Shown in pieces: positions 19,542-30,219 of a DNA stretch of 64,000 nucleotides. Source of the stretch: Argyresthia goedartella (lineage: Eukaryota; Arthropoda; Insecta; Lepidoptera; Argyresthiidae); NCBI GenBank assembly GCA_949825045.1, contig OX463822.1, positions 3,477,001 through 3,541,000 on the forward strand. Reading direction: 5' to 3'. The position numbers were made by a program, and so were the translations under genes. The stretch's first letter is position 1, and each line of letters starts with the position of its first letter. The notes under the pieces are model-generated. The model saw only the letters and a program-made list of their open reading frames with translations. It ran no database searches and was not told where the DNA came from.

Positions 19542-21796
19542 ACACCGACTGGTGAGGAAGGGGCCACACTTGAGTATGAAACTACATTCGTAAAGTGGTT
19601 TCTGTAATTGATCTGAAAATTGTAATGACGTTCCCATCTTTCGGAGTTTGTACCATTCTCATTTTATAACTCAAAAGGTTTAAAATAGTGATATTTTACT
19701 ATATTTATAACCGGTTATGCGATATTGGTGTCAGACTTATCCTTTATTATGATTTTCCAAGTTACGAAACAGGAAGATTAAATACCTTTGTGAGCTGCAG
19801 ACCCGGCGATGCGAGCGACACAGGAAATTTGCGTATTATTTTTCATTATTTTCTATTATCTCGCACCCCCGACCCCTGGAAGATTATTGGATGAACAAAT
19901 GGAATTGTTAAATTAAACAAATAACCCGACTGTATTTTATTTCAATGCTACATACAAACTTATAAATGCACTTGGATACATTCATGGAGCATGAATGTAT
20001 CACAATAATTACTTTGAAACCCCACATCGCCGCAATAAAAAAAAAATAAAAAAAAAACTGTTTGAAAAAAATAAGAAACATTATTTATTATCGGTCTTGC
20101 TCTCTAAATTTTCCGAGAATGGATTGAGAAATGCGACCTGCAGAAGAGAACAGCCGGCAACCCGGAAATCATACAAAAGCATTTATACCCAATCTCCGTT
20201 CATGGAGACGCTTCGCTCGCTCGGTAAATTATAGAATTTGATATCCTTCGTTATTCATAATGAAACTCTTAAAGTATTTTGAATAGTTTCCGATATTATA
20301 CACAAGCAACAGGCGAAGTTACTATAAATTATAGACGTTGTAACCGAAAACATAACCACTCTGCGGTATAAACCCAAATCACGGATTTCTGTATCGCAGA
20401 CTAGGCCACAACCGTTTTAAAGCTATAAACTGCATATAATTTACATGATAGATGTACGGTACCTACTCAAGCCGGGTCAGGTCAAAGAATGCTTGTGCAC
20501 CGAGTGACCTCATAACCTACGGAAGCCGCTTTTGCCTTGATTCGAAAAGGTGTTCCGATATCGTACCAAATATATTTAGCGGGCTGTCGACCAAATATTC
20601 TACTTTGTAATAAACATTGCTCTATCAACTACCTGCAAATATCTATTTTGGTAGTTACAATGCTAAGCCAATATCATATTCGCTTACATCAAAACACGGG
20701 GATGCTAATAATAACACCATCACTAACCTATACATTATACGGACTATCTAACGGTGAGAAAGTCTTTGTGAGGAAACCTTCAAATCTCCATAGCTGCAGC
20801 GATTGGCTAGCCCCCTGTTACGCAAAAAAGAGTATTGCTAACCGTGCTTCTGTTACCCCGTGCACAACTGTGCAACTGCACAGTCTGAGGGCCAGGTAAA
20901 AGACAGAGTTTAGGCAGTGAAAGGATAGCGACAGGCCATCGATAGAGCAGTGTATTGCATAAGTCACTAGTAGAATCGCTGGTCCACTTGAACTGGTAAT
21001 TGGTTCGTTGGCACAGTTTAGCTCCGGATTCGAGAGCTCTTGTGTTGCTAGGGGAGCTCTGTGCAAATTGTTACTTGTGAACTTCGTTAGTTTGCATATT
21101 GGAGTTGTGAAATCGCGATTGTAGTATCAGGATACCAGTGTTATAAAAAAAAGGGAAATACTCAATCATGGGAAACAGCTGAATGAATTTGGATTGCATT
21201 CAACACACGGATAGTATTCGTTAAAAGTTCGATGTTATGTTAAAAATTGTTTTTATTGTTTGTGTGGATGATATAACAAACATAAGAGACTCAGTATACA
21301 GGTGAGTATTTATAAAGTGCACGTATCGAACGAGGTTGAAGAGGTCAAATTTAATCGACAAAAATATAATAAAAATGCCCCTACCTCCGTGTTTTTATAG
21401 GCATTTTAAATTAAAAAATCATTCAATTGCGAGTCGGACTAGCCCACGAAGAGTTCCTTAACACCGTACAATGGTCGGGATGGTGTAGAGTCAATAGTTT
21501 GGATTTTTCATAGAAAAATGTAGCTTACAAAGTTATTGGTGTGGCCACTTTCATATATTCCATACATTTATAGGTTTCTATGTAGTTAAGACTGTGTCTC
21601 TTATAGTTCCTGAAAAGAGTGCCTGTGACCGGACGGACACGCGATCCTCCACTCACCTCCCATGTGTTTCCGTTAAAGGTTTTCAATTTTATTACCATGG
21701 CTTAAGGTTCAAAATCGCGATGCCTCACGCATAGCCACGGAAAGTAAGCTGTTAAGGGTCCCTTTTTTACCTTTTGAGGTCATGAACCCTAGAAAA
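19542..21796. other. Unassigned DNA
   Basis: I see no confident gene. Open frames (19688-19894, 20537-20899, 20818-21066 minus) lack domains. A short module common in lepidopteran DNA (GCGAGTCGGACTAGCCCACG) is at about 21429-21450, and the AAGGTTCAAAATCGCGA module at about 21703. A possible first exon is listed separately at 21237-21301. Confidence 0.45.
21237..21301 (+). other. Possible short first coding exon (weak)
   Basis: An ATG at 21237 opens a hydrophobic start (MLKIVFIVCVDD) that runs 21-22 codons into a consensus 5' splice site, CAG|GTGAGT, at 21299-21307. Without splicing the frame stops almost at once. It could be a signal-peptide exon of a host gene, but no downstream exon, acceptor or promoter could be tied to it. 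A shorter upstream ATG at 21232 ends after three codons. Low confidence. Confidence 0.15.
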
Positions 21797-22826
21797 CTTT
21801 TCATCATCATCATACTCAGCCCACATCGACCCAGTGCTGGTCATAGGCAGCTTCTTCTTCTCTAAAGCACCAATCTCGCCGATCCTGTGCTAATCGCCAC
21901 TGGGTGTGACTTGATGACAACGTCGGACCATCATTGTCGCTCCCCGTGGCCACCACTCTGTGACTGCTTTGGTCCACCTTCCGTCTTCCCATCTAGTAAG
22001 TGTCCCGCACATCACCACTTCAATTTCGATATCCGTTTGCCTACATCTGCGACTTAGTATTCCGCCGAATTTCGACGTTTGACACACGGTCATTGAGAGA
22101 GATACTCAACATGGAACGCTCCATCGCTCGTTGTGCTTCTTTTACAGTAAACACATTATGCTTTGTGGGCATCCATGATTTGGCTCCATAGGTAAGGATG
22201 AGCAAGACACGTTGGTTATACACCTTTGTCTTCAGGCATTGTGGGAGTGAGAATTTTAAGACATTATTTAGTTTCCCGAAAGCAGCCCACCCTAATCCGA
22301 CACGTCTTCCGATCTTCTTCACCTGTACATCTCGGTCAAACGATAAACGATGTCCAAGACAGACATACTCGCTAACCACCTGTACAGTGTCATTGCCAAT
22401 AATTAAGGCCGGCACATTTAGTCGGCGACTCATCATAATCTTGGTCTTGGACATGTTCATCCTGAGTCCGACTTTCAGGGAGGCTTCGTGCAATTCTGCG
22501 ATCAAATGTTGGAGATCTGAGACGCATTCGGTGACTAAAATGAGGTCATCCGCAAACCTGAGCTGCGACATGCGTGCCACGTTAATATTAAAGCCTGTCT
22601 CACTCAAATCCAACGTCTTCATAATGTCCTCCAGAACGTTGGTGAATAGTTTGGGTGAGAGAGTGTCCCCCTGTGGGACAGCCCGGTCTAAAGACACGGA
22701 GTCGGTGTTCCTATGCATGCGCACCTGCATTGTCGCGGTCCTGTACAGCTCTCGGAGGGTATCGACGTATCGCATGTCAATGCCGCAGCGATGGAGAGAG
22801 TGTAACACGACCCAATGCAGGGTCAA
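21797..22826 (-). pseudogene. RTE reverse transcriptase, C-terminal half, broken
   Basis: The open stretch 22826-22041 reads TLHWVVLHSLHRCGIDMRYV, AVPQGDTLSPKLF, the catalytic RFADDLIL, an LKVGLRMNMSKTK block, EYVCLGHRLSF and LTYGAKSWMPT. This wording is typical of the RTE/BovB group. A frame break near 22045 puts the last segment (GTLTRWEDGRWTKAVTEWWPRG) into another frame down to about 21890. Its first codon is TTG, not a real start. No endonuclease is present. It is a dead copy. Confidence 0.8.
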
Positions 22827-22829
22827 CTA

Positions 22830-23003
22830 CCCTTGACGAATACCAGCCTGTCGAACAAGCTGGCTTTCGGAGGGGTTACTCGACAATAGATCACATCCAT
22901 GCGGTCAAGCAGCTGATGGAAAATGTAAAGAATTCAACCGGCTTGTGTTTCGCCTCTGTCGATTATGAGAAGGCGTTCGACAACGTTGAGCTTGGGCCGT
23001 GTT
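22830..23003 (+). pseudogene. RTE reverse transcriptase, inverted N-terminal piece
   Basis: About 55 codons on the plus strand: LDEYQPVEQAGFRRGYSTID, HIHAVKQLMENV, then FASVDYEKAFDNVE. These are the reverse transcriptase blocks that directly precede the segment encoded by 22826-22041 on the other strand. Similarity ends just after FDNVE, at about 22990-23003. Confidence 0.75.
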
Positions 23004-23689
23004 CCTCTCTCTTACTACCGTGAGGCTATGGCACAGGAAAAAACTTTTACTTTATACCAATTGCTCAAAACATATAACTACGTGAAGGGAATGCACCGGG
23101 TTTTCCAAGATATGTGCAGGTTATTCAGAAAAAGAATACCCCCCCGGTTCATTTGCAAGTAAGCCGTAAGCGTGTCGTTAAAAATAACGTGGTCACAAAT
23201 TCAGCAGCTGGCGTCGTGATAGAAGGGTTAGTCGGGTTCAAATTAACTGGATAGTGATGATGAATTACAGTACCTCCAGTATCAAGTAGTCGATAAAAAA
23301 TGCTAACTGTGAACTAAATAAGGCTTTGTTTAAGAATGAAACCCTATTTTTTGCAGGTTTTCGGTAAATTCGGTAAAATGGCTTTTATTCTCAAACAGAG
23401 CGAAATTTTACTTTACAGTTACCAATGTCAGTACCACATATTCTTCAACATGACTATTGAGTTATTTGATCCCGAAAAACTCGATGTTATTTGTATATAT
23501 TTTTTGCAGGCACGAAAAAATCATCGGTGATTGGTTAATCGATACAAATATTGTGTGGGGTTAAGGATTTCTAGCAAATTTAACCCCGTAATATAATACT
23601 CTTTCCAAAAAATAATGTGTTTCGAGTGTAAAAGTTTTTAACTTTTATTTTCTATAATTGGACATACATTTGTTAATAACAAAGTCAAA
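23004..23689. other. Unassigned DNA
   Basis: No supported gene or element. The frames at 22965-23162 and 23336-23530 are short and featureless. Confidence 0.5.
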
Positions 23690-24024
23690 GTCAAAGGTAA
23701 TTTCTTTATTACTGTAGATATAAACAAATACTTAGCAAAAGTCATTTTTTGCCTCTTCTCTAGATTGGACCACTATGGGAGCAGAAGGGCATTGAAACTC
23801 CCACACATTGATTTTTAGATCTCTTTTAAAAATGTATTGTGCTTAACTAATACAAATATTATAATATAAATTATTATAATTAATAAGCAGGAATAAATAA
23901 TTACAAAATTAGTTACAGCAAGGTCTGTGTTGAGTTAGATTAACCCCATAAAGTCCCTTCATTTAAGTAAAATTGAACATTGTAATATCCCTTTTTCGAC
24001 AAAGTCGATTTAACATGCTTTTTA
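23690..24024 (-). mobile_element. LINE A, 3' end fragment
   Basis: In minus orientation this encodes the last 20 or so residues of LINE A ORF2 (AAAAAGCATGTTAAA... to GGACTTTATGGGG) and its whole 3' UTR. The same sequence is at 39110-39452 and, more diverged, at 47140-47525. It ends in a (TTTGAC)n-like tail at about 23690. A typical 5'-truncated insertion. Confidence 0.85.
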
Positions 24025-24370
24025 GGGTTCCGTAGATAAACAAGGATCCCTTATGGTTTCGTCATGTCTGTCTGTCTATCTGTCCTGAAACCAAAAAATC
24101 TTTTGGACAGTTTTTTCATCAAACCTCTAAGTGTGGGTCTATAGAGGTCTTTAAAAATGAAGTTGTTGTTCCTTTAACAATTTTTCCTCAAAGAAAATCG
24201 ATAAATAGACAGACCCTACTAAAGTGTGCCCCCCCTCTAACTTTGAAATTAAGAAAGTGAAAAATCTTAAAAACACTTTCTACGAAAATTTGTTTGAACA
24301 AACTAAAATAAGCAGTTTTTAAGATATAAAACATTTATTGAAAACCGCAAATATTACTTTGTCATTCTTA
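24025..24370. repeat. Dispersed repeat (GGGTTCCGTA type) and unassigned DNA
   Basis: TTTTTAGGGTTCCGTAGATA followed by GTCTGTCTGTCTATCTGTCC is wording I recognise as a common interspersed repeat in Lepidoptera. The rest of the interval shows no gene. The call rests on memory of the motif. Confidence 0.4.
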
Positions 24371-24374
24371 CAAA

Positions 24375-25187
24375 CACTATGAAAAACAAAGACTTTTGCA
24401 GAGTTTCTGTTGAGAAAGTAATAGAACTATCGTGTGTTGAACTTGGTAGATACATTGCAGTAAGCGTATACAGACCCCCTACCAGTGATTGAATATATTT
24501 GAATCAGTATTGGAGGATGTCTTGAGAGTAGCTTCTAGTGGTCATTTGCGGTGACTTCAATATAGACTTTCTGGTGGACTCCCCGTTGCATCCTAAATTA
24601 ATCATAATTTTCAAAACATTCAATTTAGTCAACATCTTCGAAGAGCCCAAAAGAATAACTGAAACTGGTGCAACCTGCCTTGATGACGTCTTCTGCGGTT
24701 GCGAAATTTTGAAGAAGTGTACAGTAAATTGCTTAAAGTGTGATCACAGTGGGCAAATTGTCAACTTAGAAGTAGATTCAAAATCACAGCAAGTGTGGGC
24801 CAATCACAACAAAAAAATATAATCATTTAAACAAAATTTTCGAAGTAGCTTACCTACTCAAAATAGTACTCAAAAAGCGAATAATCACTATACGGATTTT
24901 GTCAACAAACTTTCGGATAGTTTTGAAAACAATTTTAAATTACATAAACTTACAAATAGCGATAGTAAAGTAGAGTTTAGCGAATAGGCAACAAAAGGAA
25001 TCCGTAAAAGTAGGGATACACTTTATGGCAAAACCACATCTACACATGACTCAATTTTTATTCATCATGTTAAATTATATTCAAAAATATTTAGGGCCAT
25101 CTGCCATGATGCGAACACATAAAAACGAAGATTCGTCAAATAAAACTAAAACAATTTAGAATATAACAAATAGAGAAGCAGGCAAAT
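24375..25187 (+). pseudogene. LINE A ORF2 fragment: second half of endonuclease
   Basis: Reads RYIAVSVYRPPTSD, then GDFNIDFL and the segment ending CDHSGQIV, which is the endonuclease GDFN-to-SDH region. A linker follows that matches the second LINE A copy near 34640-34960 (YTDFVNKLSDSFENNF, GIRKSRDTLY, NREAGK). Single-base breaks at about 24490 and 24530 and stops at about 24820 and 24987 interrupt it. The 5' part is missing. The 3' part is cut by the element starting at 25188, which entered within the codons for REAGK. Confidence 0.75.
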
Positions 25188-25757
25188 AATAATAATAATC
25201 CTTATTTCAGGCTTACAAAAACCCATATCTATAAATACCTTACAACTAGAGATACATAATGTAATAAAAAAAACAGGCTAAATATAATCTAACCTAGCTA
25301 GGGATTTTCTTCTTCGTTCTCGCTTCCCTGTAGCGTCGGTAAACGATGCCCTCCGGCCAGTAATCTTTGGCCAGGAACATCGTCTTGAGGTCATCCGGCA
25401 CACGAAGTTTGAAGGAAAGGAACTCCTTGGGTCTTTCTGACTCCAAAACTTCGATCTGCACAATCGCCTCTTTTATACCAGACAGCGGATTTTTCTTCAG
25501 CTTTTCCAGGATATGACGTTCAACGTCCTGGCAGGTCATTTTCAAGTCAATCCTATAAATTTATAACTGAACGGTGGGAGAGGCAGCTTTCAGGCTACTC
25601 TCACCGGCGGGGGCTGTGCCACGCTGAATGTGGCTGCGTCTGAAGCGGCGCTTCCTGTTTTGGACCAGGATAAAGCCTTCCCCACCAAATGTCGCATTCG
25701 GCGGGCCACGGGCGGGCCTAGCCGGTGTCATGTTAGTTTCACATGATATAACCATAG
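25188..25757 (-). mobile_element. Short element carrying only an ORF1-like frame
   Basis: On the minus strand it starts near 25757, carries a LINE ORF1 C-terminal half, and ends with a GCCTGAAATAAGGA-type 3' end plus (ATT)n at 25188-25200. No endonuclease or reverse transcriptase lies between the ORF1 and the 3' tail. It could be a non-autonomous ORF1-only retroelement (HAL1-like in layout) or an internal deletion of a full LINE. Confidence 0.55.
25296..25755 (-). pseudogene. LINE ORF1 C-terminal half
   Basis: Two frame pieces. 25755-25561 reads an Arg/Ala-rich stretch, GGEGFILVQNRKRRFRRSHI, and a GTAPAGESSLKAASPTVQLY start. 25545-25294 reads the C-terminal nucleic-acid-binding-like domain (VEVLESERPKEFLSF-type: IKEAIVQIEVLESERP, FKLRVPDDLKTMFLAKDYWP, EGIVYRRYREA). 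A stop or frame change at about 25555 splits them. I know this domain as the end of ORF1 in CR1-like LINEs. Its N-terminal partner may be of the type at 44570-45345. Confidence 0.6.
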
Positions 25758-26134
25758 GTATGCAAATTACATTTTAGTACACAAATTAATTACAAGTCAA
25801 ATGTAGGTTAATAAAATGTGATTGTTATGTCAGTCCATAATAAAATTAAATTATTTATTATTCTCATGTGTAAGTCAAGTATTCGTTGACTGAATAAAAA
25901 GTTGCATTAACGAGCAGAGTTTGTAATTTATTTTAAAAGGCATGTAAATGCTTGGTTTCTCTAACATTTTGCGGAAGCTTATTAAATATTCGGGTTGACG
26001 TATTTAATAAACTCTTGCCATAGTAAGCACTTCTATGTTGCTCAGCAAAGAGCTTATTTGCATGACGTTTGCTTTCTAACGTTTTATAGAGGTGTAAATT
26101 ACTCTTTACAAATGCACATGTTTCATATGACGCT

Positions 26135-26341
26135 GCCTACGAAACCAAGGGTCCCGGGTTCGAGTCCCGGTGGGGGCAAATATTTGTTTGATGAGAACGG
26201 ATGTTTGTATACCCTAGTCATGGTTGTTTATCTATCTAAGTACAATATTTATCTATTTAAGTATGTGCATCGTTGTCTAGTACCCAAGATACAGGGAATC
26301 CTAGTTGGTGCTAGATCAATGTGTGTATAAAGTGTCCAAGG

Positions 26342-26369
<28 letters not shown>
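26135..26369 (+). mobile_element. tRNA-derived SINE, copy 3, inside LINE B
   Basis: The B box GGGTTCGAGTCCC is at about 26157-26169. The body shares ACCCAAGATACAGGGAATCC with the SINEs at 6778 and 9148, but most of the rest differs, so it is a related subfamily. The A-box end is truncated. It ends in (TAT/ATT)n at about 26341-26364. LINE B sequence flanks both sides and can be joined at an ATAT target. Confidence 0.75.
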
Positions 26370-26372
<3 letters not shown>

Positions 26373-27567
26373 GACACGGTAAGGTCAGAAGTTTAAGTTT
26401 ATTAAAAAAGGGTTTGCAACTATCCGTAGGGACAAGTTTACACACTGCCCTAATACACTTCTTCTGTGCTTTAAATATTTTGTCATTGCCCCAGAAAATT
26501 ATACCGTATCTCAAGGACGATTCAACAAAGCTGGGGTAGGCGGCAATTACGGCATCATTGTTTACAGTCTTGGCGAGCATGTACAGGGCATACGAACACT
26601 GATTAAGATGTTTTTGTAGTTTTTCGATATGCGTGATCCAGGACATGTTGCGATCGATGTGTAAGCCTAAAAACTTAATAGTCTCTGTTTGTTCAATTTT
26701 TTTACCTAAATAATTTATATTCAATGTCAATTCTTGTTTACGCCCTAATGCAAATGTGAACAATTTCGTTTTGTCAAGATTAATTATAAGATTAGTTTTA
26801 TCAAGCCATTCAAGTATAAATTTCAAAGTATTATTTATGTCAATTTCATAGTTGTCAAGATTTTCCCCCTCCAAATGTTACGGTACTGTCGTCAGCAAAT
26901 AATACCATTGGGTGATGTATGGCTTTGGGGAAATCATTAATGTATATAATAAATAACAGGGGACCTAGTACACTCCCTTGAGGTACACCGTAATGCATAT
27001 TTCTAATTTCAGAGCTGTATACAAGCTCTGTCTTTGTTTTTGGACATATTCTGTTAACTTGTGTTAATTGCGTGCGTTCGCTCAGGTGTGATTTAAGAAG
27101 ATTTTGTACATTAACTCGAATGCCATAACTGCTTAGTTTATTTAGCAAAGTGTTGTGATCCACATAGTCAAATGCCTTTGTAAGGTCCATGAATAATGAT
27201 GTCAAAGGTGTACCTATATCAACATTTTTCATTATTTTGTGTTAAAAGTCATATATCGCCATGTTAATATTTTTGTGTCTCCTAAATCCCTTCTGTTCAT
27301 TCGTCAATATTTTATTAAATTCTAGATAATGATAAAGTTTGTCATAAATAACCTTTTCAAATATTTTTGAGAAAATAGGTATGAGGGCTATCGGTCTATA
27401 AAAATTAATATTTTCCCTATCATATTTTTTAAAGAGTGGCTTTACAACTGTCATTTTCAGAGGTTTAGGAAAAATACCGTTTCTATACTAATATTAACTA
27501 TGTAGCTGATAACAGGCGCTATTATAGAACTTACAGCCTTAATAACTTTAGTCGAGATTCCATCATT

Positions 27568-27572
27568 GCCGG
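27568..27572. repeat. Target-site duplication (left) of BEL element
   Basis: GCCGG here and again at 32597-32601, directly outside the two LTRs. A five-base duplication is usual for BEL/Pao insertions. Confidence 0.95.
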
Positions 27573-28118
27573 TGTTCGATTCAAAATCGATATTCGATCG
27601 ATGGTTTCGGAACGGCCATTTTGAATTTAACGTTGCTGCCAACCTAGCAGTTTTTGACAACTGACTGACGAAAAAGCCCTCGCAATGTAACGCGTATTGG
27701 TATAGGGTATTGAAATTAAATCGCAAGCCATCTGGAATGTATTCGGGTTCCCCTCAGGATTGTCTATATAGCTGAGTGTGTTGTGGTTCCCCGAACCAGA
27801 TAAAGTTCGCATTTACGTGGCCGATTGGTTTTTCCCACGTAACATAACCTGTGTTGGAACACTGTGTTCGTCGAAGCTGGCCTGCCAGCCATACCTGGTT
27901 GGCTGAAGAACCTGTCTACCAAGAAGAGCCTAGGGTGCACCCGGGCCTTGCAGAGAGACAGGAGTTTGACGGGACCGAAGCACAGACCAGGTTAGATCGA
28001 CTCCATAAGTATTAGCTCGGTGAATCGCCGACGTTCTTACTTCTTGGCATCTGATCGCTACGCTACCTCGTAGCTGATGGGCCCCTGCGAGGTCATTAGG
28101 TGCCGAGAAGCCTGAACA
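27573..28118 (+). repeat. BEL 5' LTR
   Basis: 546 bases, from TGTTCGATTC to GCCTGAACA. It carries the element's promoter and polyadenylation signals by analogy. It differs from the 3' LTR at about ten sites, seven of them within about 28005-28040. Confidence 0.95.
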
Positions 28119-28122
28119 TTTT

Positions 28123-28140
28123 TGGTAGCAAGAGCGTGGT
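28123..28140 (+). other. Primer-binding site of BEL element
   Basis: TGGTAGCAAGAGCGTGG starts four bases after the 5' LTR. The leading TGG would pair with the CCA end of a tRNA, and the TGGTAGCA wording recurs in BEL/Pao elements. The tRNA species was not determined. Confidence 0.65.
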
Positions 28141-28719
28141 TTCCTGAGATTTGCAGCCGTCAAGGGCTCCAGGAACCCACGATTTGGGACTATCAATCTG
28201 TAGGTATAGGCGGTTATTAGCTAACTTGGTGTTGTTCCTGTATCCACATAGATTGGTAGTATTGTAAGCTATAAGTCTATTGCTGGTAGTAGACAGACAG
28301 ATATTACAGTTTTCCCTAAATGACCAGTTGTACTGAGATGGTACTCAACTTAGGTACATTGTAGGTGAATTGAAATTTGCATTGAAGTACCAGTTAGTCA
28401 ATCTATTAGTGGTCTAGTAATGCTAATGAATGTTTGGTTAACATAGGTAGTTACATCTATTGATAGCAGGCTATTACATTGTTTTCAGTTTATAGCAATT
28501 TATAACTTGAACTAATATTGACTATCTGTGTGTGTTATAATGATAAAGGGAAACTAAATTGTATTTACAGAATTTATATAGATATAAAACTCGGTTCCTA
28601 TTGTTTAAGGAAAACAGCATTGTTTAAGTTGTGGTTTAGGGTTCCCTCGTTTGGGTTATAAACTGGAGGGTCCAATAAAATTGAGTTACTGCAAATTGTG
28701 AGTAAGTATCGATCCGATC
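28141..28719 (+). other. BEL 5' leader, no gene
   Basis: AT-rich untranslated leader between the primer-binding site and the gag ATG. No frame of note. Confidence 0.6.
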
Positions 28720-30219
28720 ATGTCGTTATCCGCACACGGTCTGATAGACCGTTTAGATAGGCATGATGTGGTATTAGAGCGGTCTATGGACGTTAAGGAA
28801 CGTTACAACAGGGTGCTCGAATTGTCCGCGCAGGCGGAATCAGTTGATGGTTGCGCACCTGACAGGCTGTCACGGTTGCTAGGGGATGTCGACCAATGTA
28901 TGGAGATGGCAGCTGCTATCACGCAGAAGGCTGCGGACATACGTAGACAGCGCGAGTCCAGCCATGGTGGTGACATTGAAGCACCTCTGCCGCTTCAGGG
29001 TTCGGGGTCCAGGTTACCTGCCATAACTATGCCTACTTTTGACGGAGTGTCCGGTGAATGGATGAGCTTCATCAATCTGTTCGACAGTTTGGTGCACATG
29101 CGATCGGACATTACCAAGTCTGTCAAGATGGTTCAGCTGGTGGCAGCATTGAGGGGTGAGCCTAGGGAGCTGGTCGCTCATTTGACAGTTACGGAGGTTA
29201 ACTATGAAACGGCCAGACAATTGTTGGTCAGACGTTACCATAACAAACGGAGGTTGGCCGATGCCCAACTGAACCGTTTGTTTAGTATCCCGGTTGTGAA
29301 CAAGGTCGGGGCCATACAGACGGAGGTTTTGAACCCGTTGTTGTCCGTCACCAAGGCTCTAGAGAATCTTGGACTTCCGGTTGGTGAATGGTCGTACCTA
29401 CTGTTGTACATTGTACTTTCCCGCCTACCCGCTGACGTGCAGACTCGTTTCGAACAGTCTCACGGGAGGTCGGCCGAGGACCTGCCCGCCTTCTCCGACT
29501 TGGTCGGATTCTTGGAAGAGGAGGCTCGACGGGCAGAGAATTTGGGGTTGACGGTCACCCATCCTTCGGAGCCACAGAGAGCTGCCGGGAGCGCTGTGAG
29601 TAGGGGCTCTCCGACGAGGAAGGACCGCACCAACCGGCAGTCATATGGGACTGTGAGTGCATTGACCCCACATAGTGAGACCTGCCCATGTTGTAGGCAG
29701 ATTGGCCATGCTGTGGCCAATTGCAATAAGTTCGGGGAACTTAGGGTTCAGGGACGGCGCCGGATGGCCAAGCAGCGGAGCTGGTGTTTCCTGTGCCTCG
29801 GGCCACACATGGCTAGGTACTGCACGCGCACAAAAATGTGCAGATATTGTGGTGGGGCCCACAACAATCTGTTGTGCATGAACCGGTCCGGCCAACAGCC
29901 ACCACAGGGCCGTACCCAGGGTGATACGGCATGGGGCCCTGAGAATTCGTTTGCGACTCGGAGCGCAACTCAGGGGCCAATGTCCCCACGTGCACAGGGC
30001 GGTACTAGGGTGCAGGGCCGCACTCAGGGTCATCACATGGGGGCCCTGAGTTTTCGGTTGCGACTCAGCATCCGACTCAGCGGGCAATGGGGCCACAAGC
30101 ACGCAGCCACCCAGGGGTGCAGGGCCGCACTCAGGGTCATCACATGGGGGGCCCTGAGTTTTCGGTTGCGACTCAGCATCCGACTCAGCGGGACATTGGG
30201 TATGTTGAGCAGGCCGTAA
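28720..30219 (+). pseudogene. BEL/Pao gag, frameshifted near its end
   Basis: The open frame starts at ATG 28720. An N-terminal helical region is followed by the gag core typical of BEL/Pao (AITMPTFDGVSGEWMSF, LVAALRGEPRELV, LLVRRYHNKRRL). Cysteine/histidine knuckles follow at about 29680-29880 (CPCCRQIGHAVANC; CFLCLGPHMARYC; CRYCGGAHNNLLC). After about 29900 the frame runs into a tandem repeat (29906-30198). Repeat copy 2 has one G fewer than copy 3 in a G-run near 30047, and the gag frame is lost there. The last 50 or so residues of the open frame are therefore out of frame, and the gag-pol frame resumes in ORF 30087-30497. In an intact element Gag forms the particle. Confidence 0.85.
29906..30198 (+). 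repeat. About 107-bp tandem repeat in gag, three diverged copies
   Basis: Copies start near 29906, 30014 and 30120. Each reads CAGGGCCG, then a CAGGGT block, then ATGGGG(G)GCCCTGAG and a TTGCGACTC core. Copies 2 and 3 are nearly identical; copy 1 is more diverged. The G-run differs by one between copies 2 and 3, which shifts the frame. Confidence 0.85.

Larger units (their letters stand above)
21797..23003 (-). mobile_element. RTE-clade LINE fragment with inverted 5' piece
   Basis: The minus strand from 22826 to about 21803 carries the second half of an RTE-type reverse transcriptase and a 3' end with a (CATCAT)n-type short repeat, seen as ATGATGATGATG when read in element direction. The preceding part of the same reverse transcriptase lies at about 22830-23003 on the opposite strand. 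The two halves meet at adjacent codons of one protein, so this looks like one insertion with a 5' inversion. Confidence 0.75.
25874..27572 (-). pseudogene. LINE B ORF2, reverse transcriptase and C-terminal part
   Basis: Reads GNDGISTKVIKA, VVKPLFKK, INFYRPIALIPIFSKIFEK, then (27232-26855) LFMDLTKAFDYVDH, YGVPQGSVLGPLLF and the catalytic LFADDSTV. 26874-26362 gives the thumb region (LDKTKLFTFALG, IKFLGLHIDR, YGIIFWGN). After the SINE it resumes at 26134 with CAFVKSNLHLYKTLES, AEQHRSAYYGKSLL and FNKLPQNVRETKHL. Frame changes near 27455, 27237 and 26865 and a stop near 25937 break the frame. The 5' continuation is at 32602-33973, beyond the BEL insertion. Confidence 0.82.

Noticed and set aside
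23336..23530. Short plus-strand frame
   Set aside because: No domain, no repeat family and no conserved start context.
27930..28195. Open frame inside the 5' LTR on the minus strand
   Set aside because: It lies wholly within the LTR. It is a by-product of GC content and has no known domain.
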